Origin: Clostridium drakei
GTDB lineage: Bacteria > Bacillota > Clostridia > Clostridiales > Clostridiaceae
Length of the DNA: 64,000 nucleotides
NCBI RefSeq assembly: GCF_000633595.2
Contig: NZ_JIBU02000023.1
Location: forward strand, 310,001 to 374,000
Direction of reading: 5' to 3'
Shown here: piece after piece, positions 28,921 through 39,824 of the stretch
Layout of the letters: every line of letters starts with the position of its first letter
How positions within the stretch are numbered: the first letter of the stretch is position 1
The notes under the pieces: model-generated
Database searches by the model: none
The model's input: the letters and a program-made list of their open reading frames with translations, nothing else
Told to the model about the DNA's origin: nothing
Position numbers and translations under genes: made by a program

Positions 28921-29530
28921 GAATAATACCCTCCTTTGAATCTAATATATTTTCTTTAACTCTGTCTACTCTACATCTTTCTGCTATAACTATGCCTTCT
29001 ATTTTTTTTAATGCTTCTTCAACAGTGTCATTTACAACAGCATAGTTATATTTCGAAACATAATTTATTTCTTTATATGCAGCTTTAAATCTTGTCATTA
29101 AAGACTCTTCAGTTTCACTTCCTCTATTTATTATCCTTTGTCTTAATTCTTTCATAGATGGAGGAAGTATAAAAATGAAAACTCCTTCTGGATAAGTTTC
29201 TTTCACCTTTAAAGCTCCTTGAATATCTATTTCTAGCACTACATCTTTACCACTATCTATTGCTGATAAAACGCTATCTTTAGGTGTTCCATAATAATTT
29301 CCATAAACTTCTGCATATTCAAGAAACCCTTCATTTTTTATCCTATTTTGAAATTCTTCTTTACTCAAAAAATAATAATTTACGCCATCTACTTCTCCTA
29401 CCCTTGGACTTCTTGTAGTTGCAGAAACAGAAAGCCAAAAATCATTTTTTTCTAATAAAGCCTTACATATAGTTCCTTTACCAGCTCCTGATGGACCTGA
29501 TATCACCACTAATAGGCCTTTTTCTTTCAT
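28901..29530 (-). CDS. gmk: Guanylate kinase
   Basis: Phosphorylates GMP to GDP. The 209-residue protein has the P-loop GPSGAGKGTI (about 11-20), STTRSPRVGEVDGVNYYFLS for GMP binding, and RLIIRG-like segments. Its start shares a base with the remA stop, and its end overlaps rpoZ by 20 bases, so the three are tightly coupled. Confidence 0.97.
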   Translation of the reverse strand: MKEKGLLVVISGPSGAGKGTICKALLEKNDFWLSVSATTRSPRVGEVDGVNYYFLSKEEFQNRIKNEGFLEYAEVYGNYYGTPKDSVLSAIDSGKDVVLEIDIQGALKVKETYPEGVFIFILPPSMKELRQRIINRGSETEESLMTRFKAAYKEINYVSKYNYAVVNDTVEEALKKIEGIVIAERCRVDRVKENILDSKEGIIHEQLYD

Positions 29531-29808
29531 TATTCCTCTACCTCATTAGCTGCATCATCATCTTCTTCTTTTGAGGCTAATCTATGTGCTACAGTCTCTG
29601 GTTGAACTGCTGAAAGTATTACATGATCACTATCTGTAATTATAACAGCTCTTGTTCTCCTTCCATAAGTAGCATCTATAAGCATTCCCCTGTCTCTAGC
29701 TTCTTGTATTATTCTTTTTATAGGCGCGGACTCAGGACTAACTATAGCTACTAATCTATTTGCTGAAACTATATTTCCAAAACCTATATTTATCAATTTT
29801 ATACCCAT
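29530..29808 (-). CDS. remA: Extracellular-matrix regulator RemA (DUF370)
   Basis: The 92-residue protein is a DUF370 member: [22 protein letters not shown] near the start and [23 protein letters not shown] in the middle. In B. subtilis RemA is a DNA-binding activator of matrix and osmoprotection genes. Clostridial homologues lie in the same yloC-remA-gmk order; their targets are not known. AGGAGG precedes the ATG. The tail is acidic ([12 protein letters not shown]). Confidence 0.93.
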   Translation of the reverse strand: MGIKLINIGFGNIVSANRLVAIVSPESAPIKRIIQEARDRGMLIDATYGRRTRAVIITDSDHVILSAVQPETVAHRLASKEEDDDAANEVEE

Positions 29809-29824
29809 ATGCTTCCTCCTAATT

Positions 29825-30703
29825 TTACTCTATATTTTGAATTTGTTCTCTAATTTTCTCAATTTCATTTTTTATATTTAATACATGGTTAGTTATCTCT
29901 AAATCATTTGACTTTGAAGCAATCGTATTAGCTTCTCTATTCATTTCCTGAACAATAAAATCCAACTTTCTTCCTATAGGTTCCTCTAAATTTAAAGTGT
30001 CCTTCATTTGAATCAAATGACTATTTAATCTAACAATTTCTTCATCTAGGCAAGCTTTATCTGCAAACAAAGCAATTTCCATAGCAATTCTACTCTCATC
30101 AATGGTATAATCCTGCATTAGCTCGCTTAACCTAGTAGTAAGCTTTTGTTTATAATCCACAACTACCTGTGGTGATCTTTTTTCTATTTTATCCAATAGT
30201 GATTTAATATAGTCACACTTTACAAATATATTTTGCTGCAACTTTGTTCCCTCTTTTTCTCTCATAGAAACAAGCATATCCACTGCATCTTCTAATGGAG
30301 TTCTAAGAGATTCCCATAGTATTTCTAAATCTTCTTCTTCCTGCTTTATAGTTATTACTTCTGGAAACTTTGCAATAAGCGATACAGTTATATTTTCTTG
30401 CATACCATATCTCTCTCTTATTTTGTTTAAACATTGAACATAGCTATCAGCTAGTGGTTCATTTAATATAGCATTTACACCTTGTTTTTCATAATTGTTT
30501 TGTGTGATAAAAATGTCAATTTTGCCTCTATTAACCTTTTCCTTAATAAGTTTTCTCATTCTGTCTTCAAGTGCTATAAAGGTCTTAGGCATTTTAATAT
30601 TTAAATCCAAGTACCTATGATTAACAGTTTTTATTTCTACTGTAAATCTTCCACCTTCTTGATCTGTACTTCCCCTTCCGAAACCAGTCATACTTTTTAT
30701 CAT
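29825..30703 (-). CDS. yloC: YicC/YloC-family endoribonuclease
   Basis: The 292-residue protein starts [10 protein letters not shown] and has [18 protein letters not shown] and a C-terminal [22 protein letters not shown], the signature of the YicC family. E. coli YicC is an endoribonuclease affecting small RNA turnover; the activity here is inferred. I chose the ATG at 30703, nine bases after GGAAGG; the ATG three codons upstream is too close to that site. It is the first gene of the long operon that runs down to thiN. Confidence 0.92.
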   Translation of the reverse strand: MIKSMTGFGRGSTDQEGGRFTVEIKTVNHRYLDLNIKMPKTFIALEDRMRKLIKEKVNRGKIDIFITQNNYEKQGVNAILNEPLADSYVQCLNKIRERYGMQENITVSLIAKFPEVITIKQEEEDLEILWESLRTPLEDAVDMLVSMREKEGTKLQQNIFVKCDYIKSLLDKIEKRSPQVVVDYKQKLTTRLSELMQDYTIDESRIAMEIALFADKACLDEEIVRLNSHLIQMKDTLNLEEPIGRKLDFIVQEMNREANTIASKSNDLEITNHVLNIKNEIEKIREQIQNIE

Positions 30704-30907
30704 ATTTTTCATCCTTCCGTGTTTACCTTACCAATCCATACTAATTATACATAAATACTAATAATAATTTCAAGACAAATTTATAATTACTAATATCATA
30801 AGAAGATTAAAATACATTTATAAAAATTATACCACAAAATACAAGGTATAAACACATTTAATGAAATATTGAAATTTTATTTTAAATTATTTCATATTAC
30901 GTTTCAA

Positions 30908-30933
30908 AGCCTGTGAATTTAAATTCACAGGCT
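30908..30933 (-). terminator. Terminator after spoIVA
   Basis: A perfect 26-base palindrome, AGCCTGTGAATTT/AAATTCACAGGCT, lies about 35 bases after the spoIVA stop. It is followed on the minus strand by TTTGAAA, a short T run. Confidence 0.75.
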
Positions 30934-30968
30934 CACTTTAATGAAATTATATGCTAGTACATGAAATT

Positions 30969-32447
30969 TTATAATATAATGCAAATCAATCCACCATTGC
31001 CTTCATTTATAATTTTCTGAAGTGTTTTTTGTATTTTTACTTGAACATCTTCAGGCATCTTATATAATTTATTTTGAAGCCCTTCCTTTACTAGTATTTC
31101 CAAGGATTTACCAAACATATTGCTTTGCCATATCTTTGATGGATCATTTTCAAACTGTTCCAATAGCGATTTAATCATTTGCTCACTTTCTCTTTCTGTA
31201 CCAATTATAGGAGAAACTTCAGTCTCAATATCTGCTCTTATAAAATGTAATGAAGGTGCACTAGCTTTTAATTTAACTCCTGATCTATTACCTTGTTTTA
31301 CTATTTCTGGCTCTTCCAATTTCATTTCTGAAAGCTGTGGAGCAACTAATCCATAACCTGTCTCTCTAACATCTCTTAAAGCATCTGCTACCTTATCATA
31401 TTCAACCTTTGCTTCATGCATCTCCTGTACTGCTCTCAAAAGATCACTTTCACCTATTATTTCACTATCACAAACTTCACTGAGGATTTTATAGAATAAA
31501 TCTTCCTTAGGATTTATACTTACTCTTGAAGTACCTTCTCCCATATTAATTTCATTTATATCTGATCTTCCTATAAATTCCACATCATTTAAGCCGTCTA
31601 CAGACTTGTTTATATCCCTAACCTTATATATGTTTTTACACATATCTTTCACAACATTAATAAAATCTACCTTAAGCCAGTGCTTTGATTCTAACTTTTC
31701 AATCCATTCAGGCATATCAATATTTATTTCTTTAATTGGAAATTCTTTTAATATTCTCTGAAATATGTTAGTTATGTCTTCTTGTTTCATATTAAGTACA
31801 TCCATTGTCTGAACAGGCACATCATATTTATCCTCTAAATCTTTTTTAATGGTCATAGTTTCTGGATCATATGGATGCTGAGAATTAAGAACTACCATAA
31901 AAGGTTTATTTATTGATTTAAGTTCATTTACTACTCTTTCTTCTGCTTCTAAATAATCATCTCTGTTTATATCCGTAATAGATCCATCTGTTGTAACTAA
32001 TAATCCAATAGTAGAATGTTCGTTTATAACTTTTTTAGTACCTATTTCAGCTGCTTCTTCAAAAGGTATTTCATAATCATACCAAGGTGTAGTAACCATT
32101 TTTGCCTCTTCGCCTTCCATATATCCTAATGCACTTTTTACAATATATCCAACACAATCTACCATTCTAACCTTAAACTTAGTGCTTTCATCCAAACTTA
32201 TTTCTACTGCTTCATTTGGTACAAACTTTGGCTCAGTAGTATGAATAGATTTTCCTGAAGAACTTTGAGGTAATTCATCCTTAGCTCTTTCTTTTTTATA
32301 GGAATTTTCTATATTAGGTAATACCATAAGCTCCATAAATCTTTTTATAAATGTAGATTTTCCAGTTCTAACAGGGCCTACTACTCCCACATATATGTCT
32401 CCCTGGGTTCTTTCTGCTATGTCTTTGTATATATCAAAATTTTCCAA
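30969..32447 (-). CDS. spoIVA: Stage IV sporulation protein A
   Basis: An ATPase that polymerises on the forespore surface to form the coat basement layer, anchored by SpoVM. The 492-residue protein opens ENFDIYKDIAERTQGDIYVGVVG and has Walker A GPVRTGKST (24-32), a DCVGY Walker B region and NSQHPYD. The C-terminus is the conserved polymerisation domain ending in GGLICIIL. The start is TTG, seven bases after GGGGGG. I could not identify a convincing sigma-E promoter in the 86-base gap upstream. Confidence 0.96.
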   Translation of the reverse strand: MENFDIYKDIAERTQGDIYVGVVGPVRTGKSTFIKRFMELMVLPNIENSYKKERAKDELPQSSSGKSIHTTEPKFVPNEAVEISLDESTKFKVRMVDCVGYIVKSALGYMEGEEAKMVTTPWYDYEIPFEEAAEIGTKKVINEHSTIGLLVTTDGSITDINRDDYLEAEERVVNELKSINKPFMVVLNSQHPYDPETMTIKKDLEDKYDVPVQTMDVLNMKQEDITNIFQRILKEFPIKEINIDMPEWIEKLESKHWLKVDFINVVKDMCKNIYKVRDINKSVDGLNDVEFIGRSDINEINMGEGTSRVSINPKEDLFYKILSEVCDSEIIGESDLLRAVQEMHEAKVEYDKVADALRDVRETGYGLVAPQLSEMKLEEPEIVKQGNRSGVKLKASAPSLHFIRADIETEVSPIIGTERESEQMIKSLLEQFENDPSKIWQSNMFGKSLEILVKEGLQNKLYKMPEDVQVKIQKTLQKIINEGNGGLICIIL

Positions 32448-32533
32448 AGTATACCCCCCAATATTCTAATATTAACAATATATATATATTAAAATTAGGG
32501 GTAACTTATTACTAAATATAAAAATTATACTGT

Positions 32534-33532
32534 TTAATAAACTTCTTCTTTCTTATCTCTAGTCATTAATTCATAAACTCCATACTTAACATCTTTACCT
32601 TCAAAAAGCACTTTATACAAAACATCTGTTATGGGCATAGAAACTCCTAATTTTTCTTTTAAATCATAAAATGCCCTGCAGGCCTTTATGCCTTCCACAA
32701 CCATTCCTATTTGTTCTGTAGCTCCTTCTGGAGTAGTCCCTTTTCCTATGAGTATACCCGCTCTTCTATTTCTACTGTGCATACTAGTGCATGTAACTAT
32801 AAGGTCTCCTATACCCGTAAGTCCTGAAAATGTTTCTTTTCTTCCACCTAAAGCTAATCCAATTCTTATTATTTCACTCATACCTCTTGTCATAAGAGCA
32901 GCTTTTGTGTTATCACCATATCCAACGCCATCAGATATTCCTGCTGCTAATGCTATAATGTTCTTAACAGCACCACCTATTTCAACCCCTATTAAATCAT
33001 CATTAGTATAAACCCTAAATTTGTTTGTCATAAATAAATCCTGCACATTCTCTGCAAACTTTATGTCTTCTGAAGCAGCAACTACTGTAGTTGGTATGTC
33101 CTGAGCTACTTCTTCTGCATGACTTGGTCCTGATAAAATAACTATATGATTTAATGGCAGTTCTTCTTTTATAACCTGCGAAAGCCTCTTACCAGTTTTT
33201 TCTTCAATTCCTTTTGCTATACTTATCACTATTTGATCTTTACTAATAAACTTTGCCGCTTCTCTAGATATTGTTCTTACTACATGAGATGGAACCGAAA
33301 TTACTATGTAATCACTATCTTTTATTACTTCTTCCATATTTTCTGAAGCTTCTACACCAACAGGTATAACTGCTCCATGCAAATATTTTATATTTTCTTT
33401 CTTAATATTAATATCATCTATTACATTTTTATTTCTATCCCAAACTTTAACTTTAGTCCCTTTTTTAGCTAGCATTATAGATAATGCTGTTCCAAAACTT
33501 CCTCCGCCTAAAAAAGCAACTTTAGAGCTCAT
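32534..33532 (-). CDS. gpsA: NAD(P)H-dependent glycerol-3-phosphate dehydrogenase
   Basis: Makes sn-glycerol 3-phosphate for phospholipid synthesis. The 332-residue protein has the Rossmann motif [11 protein letters not shown] (about 8-18), [17 protein letters not shown] with the catalytic region, and [16 protein letters not shown]. The lysine in GGAVKN is the catalytic residue of the family. GAAGGA precedes the ATG. It is two bases downstream of der, as in B. subtilis, where spoIVA also follows gpsA. Confidence 0.97.
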   Translation of the reverse strand: MSSKVAFLGGGSFGTALSIMLAKKGTKVKVWDRNKNVIDDINIKKENIKYLHGAVIPVGVEASENMEEVIKDSDYIVISVPSHVVRTISREAAKFISKDQIVISIAKGIEEKTGKRLSQVIKEELPLNHIVILSGPSHAEEVAQDIPTTVVAASEDIKFAENVQDLFMTNKFRVYTNDDLIGVEIGGAVKNIIALAAGISDGVGYGDNTKAALMTRGMSEIIRIGLALGGRKETFSGLTGIGDLIVTCTSMHSRNRRAGILIGKGTTPEGATEQIGMVVEGIKACRAFYDLKEKLGVSMPITDVLYKVLFEGKDVKYGVYELMTRDKKEEVY

Positions 33533-33534
33533 AT

Positions 33535-34851
33535 TTATTCCTTCCTTTCCCTAAACTGTAACTTTATGCCTGTACCTGTAAAGTCAAAATTTTCCCTTAA
33601 TTGATTTTCGATATATCTCTCATAAGAAAAATGAAGACAAGATGGATCATTTACAAAGAATACAAAAGTAGGTGCTTTTGTACCTATTTGCGTAACATAA
33701 TATATTTTTAATCTTTTTGTCCCCATTATAGGAGGTTCTTTCATCATTATAGCTTTACTTATTACATCATTTAATACACCTGTTTTTATCTTTTTAGAGT
33801 AATTGGAATAGCACTCTTTAACCATATCTAATACTTTTTGAATTCTCTGTCCCGTTTTTGCAGATATAAATAGATATGGAGCATACGACATAAATGAAAG
33901 ATTCATACCTATTTGCTTTTTAAAAGCATTCATGGTATTTGTATCCTTTTCCACTAAATCCCATTTATTCACTATAACCATAATAGCTTTACTCATTTCA
34001 TGAGCATAACCTATTATTTTCTCATCTTGATCTGTTATACCGTGAGTGGCATCTAACATAAGTATACAAACATCTGCTCTTTCTATAGCTGCATAAGTTC
34101 TTATTACACTATATCTTTCAATTTCTTCCTTTACTTTACTTTTTCTTCTAAGTCCTGCTGTATCAATAAGAGTAAATTTGCCCTGTTCTGTTTCCAAATA
34201 GCTATCAATAGCATCTCTAGTAGTTCCAGGTACATCACTTACTATAACCCTATCCTCTCCTAAAAGTTTATTTATAAGAGATGACTTTCCTACATTAGGT
34301 TTTCCTACAAATGCTATCTTTATATATTCATCATCTTCATCATATAATTTGTCATCATCAAAATATGATACAACTTTATCTAACATATCTCCAAGTCCAA
34401 GCGCTTGTGAAGCTGATACAGCAATAGGTTCCCCTATACCTAAATTATAAAATTCATATGCATTATCTTCATCTTTTAAACTATCTATTTTATTAACTAC
34501 AAGCACTACAGGTTTTTTACTTTTTCTAAGCATTTGAGCTACTTCTTTATCAGCATCTGTAAGCCCTTGTTTACCATCTACTATAAATACTATGACATTT
34601 GCAGTTTCAACAGCCATTGTTGCCTGCCTTCTCATTTGAGAAATTATTACATCACTATTTTCAGGTTCTATACCACCTGTATCAATTATAGTAAAATTAT
34701 ATTTAAGCCACTCAGCCTCTGCATATATTCTATCTCTAGTAACACCTGGTGTATCTTGAACTATGGATATTCTCTTTCCAGCTAATTTATTAAACAATGT
34801 AGATTTTCCTACATTAGGTCTTCCTACTATGGCTACTATTGGTTTTCCCAT
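33535..34851 (-). CDS. der: Double-Era GTPase Der
   Basis: An essential 50S assembly GTPase. The 438-residue protein has two tandem G domains, with Walker [10 protein letters not shown] (about 8-16) and GKPNVGKSS (about 183-191), DTGG and DTAG G3 motifs, two NKxD motifs (NKID, NKWD), and a C-terminal KH-like domain. GGAGG precedes the ATG. It lies between the DUF512 gene and gpsA, the usual clostridial order. Confidence 0.97.
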   Translation of the reverse strand: MGKPIVAIVGRPNVGKSTLFNKLAGKRISIVQDTPGVTRDRIYAEAEWLKYNFTIIDTGGIEPENSDVIISQMRRQATMAVETANVIVFIVDGKQGLTDADKEVAQMLRKSKKPVVLVVNKIDSLKDEDNAYEFYNLGIGEPIAVSASQALGLGDMLDKVVSYFDDDKLYDEDDEYIKIAFVGKPNVGKSSLINKLLGEDRVIVSDVPGTTRDAIDSYLETEQGKFTLIDTAGLRRKSKVKEEIERYSVIRTYAAIERADVCILMLDATHGITDQDEKIIGYAHEMSKAIMVIVNKWDLVEKDTNTMNAFKKQIGMNLSFMSYAPYLFISAKTGQRIQKVLDMVKECYSNYSKKIKTGVLNDVISKAIMMKEPPIMGTKRLKIYYVTQIGTKAPTFVFFVNDPSCLHFSYERYIENQLRENFDFTGTGIKLQFRERKE

Positions 34852-34853
34852 TT

Positions 34854-36188
34854 TTATTCCTCCTTACAATGATCATTTATTATATTTATTAAATCTTCTC
34901 CTGTGAAGTCACATATGATAACTTTTCTTTTTAAAACCTTACCTAATTGTTCTATAGTAACATCATCTAAAAACACTTTTTCATTATTCGAAGCAAGCTC
35001 GTATCCTTTTCTCAGCATAACATTAGGAATTATAAGATATTCTCCCAGTTCTACTCCCTTTAACTGCTGGATTATATCTCCACCAGTTACAAGTCCTGCT
35101 ACAGTTATAGTATGGCCAAAAAAATCATTAACTATCTTTTCAACCTTTATATTAATCTTATTATTAACAGTACATATTTTTTGAATTCCCATATCTATTT
35201 CTTCATAAGCAGAAACTCCTGTAACAACAGTAAAAGAACCTTTTATATCTTTCTTCAAATTTTTTAAAGAAGTTTCAATAGTATCTCTAAAAACTCTTAT
35301 AATTCCTATTCCATCTTCTAGTTGTTCAAAGCCATCATAAAAATCCGATGAAGGTACATCTCTTTCTGCTAAAACATAAAATTCGTCTGATAATCTTACA
35401 AATGGAGATCCTATTTCTTTTATATACTTTTTTTGAACTTCGGAAATTCTATCTAATTCCTCTCGTGCTGTTTTTTTATCATATAGCTTAAGTTGATATA
35501 GTCCTTTTCTATACTTTGTAATACCTACTGGAACTACTGCTAAATTTTCAATTTGTGGATACAATTTGTATAAATCTTCTATGGTTTTTTTCAGTTCCTC
35601 TCCATTATTTATCTCTGGACAAGACACCACTTGGCAATTCATTTTTATGCCTGCTTCAGCTAATCTTTTTAATCTATCATAAACATTTCCTGCAAACCTA
35701 TTATTAATCATTTTAATTCTAAGATCAGAGTTAGTTGTATGAACAGATACATTTATTGGACTAATTTTATATTGAATTATCCTATCTATATCTTCTTCCT
35801 TCATATTAGTCAATGTTATAAAGTTACCTTGCAAAAAAGCAAGCCTTGAATCATCATCTTTAAAATAAAGGGTTTCTCTCATACCATTAGGCAATTGATC
35901 TATAAAACAAAATATACAATTATTATGACAACTTTTAGGTTTATCTAAAATAGCCTCTGCAAATTGTATTCCTAGCTTTTCATCATACTCTTTTTCTATA
36001 TCTAACTCCCATATCTCTCCAGACTTCTTTTCTATTTCTACGTTAATATATTCATCACACATAAGAAATCTGTAATCTATAATATCCTTAACAATTTTGC
36101 CATTAATGCTTAATAAATAGTCTCCTACTTCTATTCCCATTTCTTCTGCAATACTTCCTGATTCTACTAGTGCTATTTGGTTTTTCAT
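34854..36188 (-). CDS. PDZ/radical-SAM/DUF512 protein
   Basis: The 444-residue protein has an N-terminal PDZ-like part ([23 protein letters not shown]), then [14 protein letters not shown] with the CxxxCxxC radical-SAM motif at about 88-95, and a DUF512 C-terminal region ([26 protein letters not shown]). The family is near-universal in Clostridia beside der but its reaction is unknown. I chose the ATG at 36188 because AAAGGAG lies upstream of it; the ATG ten codons earlier would place that site inside the gene. Confidence 0.88.
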   Translation of the reverse strand: MKNQIALVESGSIAEEMGIEVGDYLLSINGKIVKDIIDYRFLMCDEYINVEIEKKSGEIWELDIEKEYDEKLGIQFAEAILDKPKSCHNNCIFCFIDQLPNGMRETLYFKDDDSRLAFLQGNFITLTNMKEEDIDRIIQYKISPINVSVHTTNSDLRIKMINNRFAGNVYDRLKRLAEAGIKMNCQVVSCPEINNGEELKKTIEDLYKLYPQIENLAVVPVGITKYRKGLYQLKLYDKKTAREELDRISEVQKKYIKEIGSPFVRLSDEFYVLAERDVPSSDFYDGFEQLEDGIGIIRVFRDTIETSLKNLKKDIKGSFTVVTGVSAYEEIDMGIQKICTVNNKINIKVEKIVNDFFGHTITVAGLVTGGDIIQQLKGVELGEYLIIPNVMLRKGYELASNNEKVFLDDVTIEQLGKVLKRKVIICDFTGEDLINIINDHCKEE

Positions 36189-36323
36189 ATATACAACTCC
36201 TTTTTGACCTATGTACATCTCGCAATATGGCTCCGTTCCTAAAAAAAATATCCATTTAGTAATATTACCTTAATATGTTTATTTAGTCAACGTATTAGCT
36301 TTCTTATTTAAAGAAACAAAAAA

Positions 36324-36345
36324 ACCCTTCATATTTAAGAAGGGT
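36324..36345 (-). terminator. Terminator after the PiT transporter gene
   Basis: ACCCTTC (36324-36330) and GAAGGGT (36339-36345) form a 7-bp stem; on the minus strand TTTTTTTG follows the arm. It ends the DUF47-pit operon. Confidence 0.85.
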
Positions 36346-36355
36346 AAATCACATT

Positions 36356-37360
36356 TTAAAATAATTTTATTAAAAACATTGTTAAAGCTGCAATTACAGC
36401 ACTTGCTGGTATAGTAATTACCCAAGCAGTTACAATATCTTTTGCTATAACCCACTTTACTGCAGAAAATCTTTTAGATGCACCAACCCCCATTATAGAA
36501 CCAGTAATTATATGAGTCGTACTTACTGGTGCATTTAATATTGTTGCAGTAAGCATTACAGTTGATGCACTCATTTCAGCTGTGAATCCATTAATAGGTG
36601 CAAGTTTGGTCATACCTGTACCCATGGTCTTAATAATTTTTTTCCCTCCAAGACTTGTACCCAAAGCCATAGCTAAAGCACAGCAAATCTTTACCCAATT
36701 TGGTATTTCAAACTGTGTTATAAAATTACCACTTATAAGTGCCATTGTAATAATTCCCATAGATTTTTGAGAGTCATTACATCCATGATTAAAAGCTATA
36801 AACGCTCCTGAACATATTTGAGCCTTTGAAAAAATTTTAGTAACAGATGAAGGTTTTGCTTCCATAATTCTTAAAACAGCATTCATAATAGTCATAACTA
36901 CAAATCCTATCACAAATCCTATCATAGGCGATAAAAAAATCCATATTATAACTTTCCAAAACAAATTTGACCAATTAACTATGCCAAAAGACCACTGAAA
37001 AACTATAGCAGAGCCAATTAATCCTCCTATAAGAGCATGTGAAGAACTACTTGGAATTCCAAAATACCATGTTATTATATTCCACACTATTGCACCAATT
37101 AAAGCAGCTATAATTACAGTTTGTGATATATGATTGGGATCTACAATACCACTACCTATAGTTTTGGCAACACCTTCCCAAACAAAAGCTCCAACAAAAT
37201 TTAATGCAGCTGACATTATGACTGCCTGCTTTAACGTTAAAACCCTAGTTGATACAGAGCATGCTATAGCATTGGCACTATCATGAAAGCCATTAATAAA
37301 ATCAAAAATTAAAGCAGTAACAATTATAACAGATATTAAAATCAAAGTTCCACTAAGCAT
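36356..37360 (-). CDS. pit: PiT-family inorganic phosphate transporter
   Basis: A low-affinity, cation-coupled phosphate permease. The 334-residue membrane protein has the duplicated family signature: FDFINGFHDSANAIACSVSTRVL near the start and FNHGCNDSQKSMGII in the middle. GIPSSSSHALIGGLIGS and APVSTTHIITGSIMGVG form the inverted repeat pair. About ten spans are visible. It overlaps the DUF47 gene by 8 bases, so the two are co-translated. Confidence 0.95.
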   Translation of the reverse strand: MLSGTLILISVIIVTALIFDFINGFHDSANAIACSVSTRVLTLKQAVIMSAALNFVGAFVWEGVAKTIGSGIVDPNHISQTVIIAALIGAIVWNIITWYFGIPSSSSHALIGGLIGSAIVFQWSFGIVNWSNLFWKVIIWIFLSPMIGFVIGFVVMTIMNAVLRIMEAKPSSVTKIFSKAQICSGAFIAFNHGCNDSQKSMGIITMALISGNFITQFEIPNWVKICCALAMALGTSLGGKKIIKTMGTGMTKLAPINGFTAEMSASTVMLTATILNAPVSTTHIITGSIMGVGASKRFSAVKWVIAKDIVTAWVITIPASAVIAALTMFLIKLF

Positions 37361-37976
37361 TTTTCATTACTACTCCTTCAATTACATTAGCTATGTCTTC
37401 ACAAGCATCTAAAGTATCCTCTAAATACTGATAAATTTCTCTCCATTTAATTACTTCAATAACTTCAATATTTGATCTGAAGAGATCACCAATAGCTCTT
37501 CTTGAAACTCTGTCTCCTTCTTCTTCAATTCTATTAATTTCTATAATTTTCTTATTTAGATATTTGCTGGTTTTCATATTTTTCAATTCTTCCATGAGAG
37601 TAATAATTTCTTTACAACTTGCTGCAATCATATCCCCTAATATAATTGCTTCCTTTGTAACTTTACTTACATTTAGCATAACAAATCTGCTTGCAGCAGA
37701 CTCTATTAGATCTATAATATCGTCCATGTCTTTTGCTATTATGTAAATATCTTCTCTGTCAAAGGGTGTTATAAATGTTTTATTAAGTTGTTCAAGTATT
37801 TGATGTTGTTTCCTATCTCCTTCGTGTTCCACCTCTTTAAGCTTTTTTAAATTTTCCTCTGAATTATCAAGATCTTTTAGAAATTCTACCAACATATTAG
37901 ATGCTTTATAAGCTATATCAGCAGTTTCTACGAAAAATTCGAAAAATTTGTCTTCTTTTGGAGTCAAACTAAACAA
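37353..37976 (-). CDS. DUF47/PhoU-like partner of the PiT transporter
   Basis: The 207-residue, mostly helical protein has EVEHEGDRKQHQILEQLNKTFITPFDREDIYIIAKDMDDIID split over two helices and RIEEEGDRVSRRA. The E-x-E-H-E-G-D motifs are the metal-binding signature of DUF47, which is related to PhoU. Such proteins are thought to regulate the adjacent PiT permease. The start is TTG after AGGAGGG. It is first in the two-gene operon. Confidence 0.92.
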   Translation of the reverse strand: MFSLTPKEDKFFEFFVETADIAYKASNMLVEFLKDLDNSEENLKKLKEVEHEGDRKQHQILEQLNKTFITPFDREDIYIIAKDMDDIIDLIESAASRFVMLNVSKVTKEAIILGDMIAASCKEIITLMEELKNMKTSKYLNKKIIEINRIEEEGDRVSRRAIGDLFRSNIEVIEVIKWREIYQYLEDTLDACEDIANVIEGVVMKNA

Positions 37977-38021
37977 TCTTTATCCCTCCTGATCTAAAAG
38001 TATAAATTTTCGACCTCATAA

Positions 38022-38030
38022 AGTATACCA
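38022..38030 (-). promoter_or_regulatory. Extended -10 promoter of DUF47-pit
   Basis: On the minus strand TGG directly precedes TATACT (38027-38022), an extended -10 element, about 50 bases before the TTG start. No good -35 is seen, as is common for extended -10 promoters. Confidence 0.45.
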
Positions 38031-38252
38031 TAGATTTTACAAAAATAAAATACAAAATTAACATATATTTTACTCAATAACTCTTTTATACAGTATTTTC
38101 ATAAGTTCATTTCAAATATCTTTTCTACATTATATTACATTATAATACTTTTTTCTTTTCTATATTTCTAGCCCATATTTATTAGTTACAAATAAATATT
38201 AAATCAAACATAAATCACACTTTAATAGACAAATAAATTGCATAAAAATAGA

Positions 38253-38280
38253 TGCCAACATATCTGTTCATATGCTGACA
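38253..38280 (-). terminator. Terminator of the pst-phoU operon
   Basis: TGCCAACATAT (38253-38263) and ATATGCTGACA (38270-38280) pair over 11 bases. The two mismatches become G-U pairs only in the minus-strand RNA, and TCTATTTTTAT follows there, so the signal is oriented for phoU. Confidence 0.7.
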
Positions 38281-38339
38281 CCTTAATATCATAGAAATTC
38301 CAATTCATGTAATGATTTTTCTACAAAATTCAAAACCTT

Positions 38340-38996
38340 TTATTCATTTAAATCCTTTAATTCTCCTGTAACTAAATATATAGTCCATTCACATATATTA
38401 GTTACATGATCACCAACCCTCTCCAAATATTTACATACAAATAAAAGTTGAGTTATCTGATTTACATTTTGCTTATTGTTTGCCATTATAGTTAACATTT
38501 CAGTAAAAACATTTTTATATAAGCTATCTATTTCGTCATCCATTTTACATACTTCATAAGCCTTATCAACATCTGCAGCTACATAAGCATCTAGAGCTCT
38601 TCTTATCATTTCTTTAACTATCTCTGACATTTTAGGAATATCTATAAGTTCTTTAACATATTTTTCATTTTTAAGCCTTTTTGTTATTTTTGCTATATCT
38701 ACTGCATAATCTGCCATTCTTTCAAGATCTGTTACCAACTTAGTAGTTGTAAAAATAGTTCTTAAGTCTATAGCCAAGGGTTGTTCTTTAGCTATTAATC
38801 TTATGCATTTATTTTCTATTTCCTTTTGAAGATCATCTACCAAATCATCGTTCTTTATTATATTATCTGCTAATTCAACATCCTTATTAACTAGTGATTC
38901 TATGCACTGGTGTATTTGTTTTTCAACTATGCTTCCCATTCTTAATAAATCATTATGAAGTTCTTTTAAAGCAATATCAAATCCGGTCCTAGTCAT
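38340..38996 (-). CDS. phoU: Phosphate signalling regulator PhoU
   Basis: A metal-binding helical protein that links Pst transport to PhoR signalling. The 218-residue product has two three-helix repeats with LVDDLQKEIENKCIRLIAKEQPLAIDLRTIF and MDDEIDSLYKNVFTEML, and KYLERVGDHVTNICEW near the end. GAGGTG precedes the ATG. It is the last gene of pstSCAB-phoU, the usual arrangement. Confidence 0.96.
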   Translation of the reverse strand: MTRTGFDIALKELHNDLLRMGSIVEKQIHQCIESLVNKDVELADNIIKNDDLVDDLQKEIENKCIRLIAKEQPLAIDLRTIFTTTKLVTDLERMADYAVDIAKITKRLKNEKYVKELIDIPKMSEIVKEMIRRALDAYVAADVDKAYEVCKMDDEIDSLYKNVFTEMLTIMANNKQNVNQITQLLFVCKYLERVGDHVTNICEWTIYLVTGELKDLNE

Positions 38997-39062
38997 TCAT
39001 ACTCACCTCTATTTAAATTAAGTTTACATTATTGTATTATATTCTTTTATTTACAAATAGTT

Positions 39063-39812
39063 TTAACCAAATCTTCCCGTTATATAATCTTCTGTTCTTT
39101 TATCCTGAGGTTTATAAAAAATACTTTCAGTTTTTCCATTTTCGACTATCTCTCCATTAAGAAAAAATGCTGTATAATCTGATATTCTTCCTGCTTGTTG
39201 CATATTATGTGTAACTATAATTATAGTATACTTTTTCTTTAACTCATCCATAAGTTCTTCTATTTTCAATGTAGATATTGGATCTAATGCAGAAGTCGGT
39301 TCATCCATAAGTAATACTTCTGGTTCTACTGCTAACGTTCTTGCAATACACAACCTCTGCTGCTGACCACCAGAAAGTCCTAATGCACTTTTATTTAATC
39401 TATCTTTTACTTCATCCCAAAGCACAGCACCTTTTAAACTACTTTCAACCAATTCATCTAATTTATTCTTATCCTTTACCCCATGTATCTTAGGTCCATA
39501 TACTATATTGTCATATATAGACATAGGAAAAGGATTAGCTTTTTGAAAGACCATTCCTACCCTTTTTCTAAGATCTATTTCATCATAATCCTTATATATA
39601 TTCTTATCTTCAAATAATACTTCCCCTTCTATTTTTACAGAATCTATTAAATCGTTCATTCTATTTAAAGTTCTTAAAAAAGTAGACTTACCACAACCCG
39701 ATGGGCCTATTAATGCCGTAACTGCATTCTTTTTTACATCTAAATTTATTTTTTTCAAGGCCTGAGTATTTCCATAATATAAATCAAGCTCTTTAGTCTG
39801 TATTATACCCAT
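39063..39812 (-). CDS. pstB: Phosphate ABC transporter ATP-binding protein
   Basis: The cytoplasmic ATPase of the high-affinity phosphate importer. The 249-residue protein has Walker [10 protein letters not shown] (about 37-45), a Q-loop, the [16 protein letters not shown] signature, Walker [13 protein letters not shown] and the THNMQQA switch histidine. AAGGAGG precedes the ATG. It is 12 bases downstream of pstA. Confidence 0.97.
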   Translation of the reverse strand: MGIIQTKELDLYYGNTQALKKINLDVKKNAVTALIGPSGCGKSTFLRTLNRMNDLIDSVKIEGEVLFEDKNIYKDYDEIDLRKRVGMVFQKANPFPMSIYDNIVYGPKIHGVKDKNKLDELVESSLKGAVLWDEVKDRLNKSALGLSGGQQQRLCIARTLAVEPEVLLMDEPTSALDPISTLKIEELMDELKKKYTIIIVTHNMQQAGRISDYTAFFLNGEIVENGKTESIFYKPQDKRTEDYITGRFG

Positions 39813-39824
39813 TTAGCTTCCTCC

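Larger units (their letters stand above)
37977..38339. other. 363-base gene-free gap between DUF47-pit and phoU
   Basis: The gap is AT-rich. It holds an extended -10 promoter for the DUF47 gene near its left end (38022-38030) and the phoU terminator near its right end (38253-38280). I see no ORF with a ribosome binding site and no convincing PhoP-box array. Confidence 0.6.

Noticed and set aside
32448-32533. Sigma-E promoter for spoIVA
   Set aside because: spoIVA is a sigma-E gene in Bacillus, but the gap has no element close to CATACAMT with a KMATATT partner at the right distance, so none is annotated.
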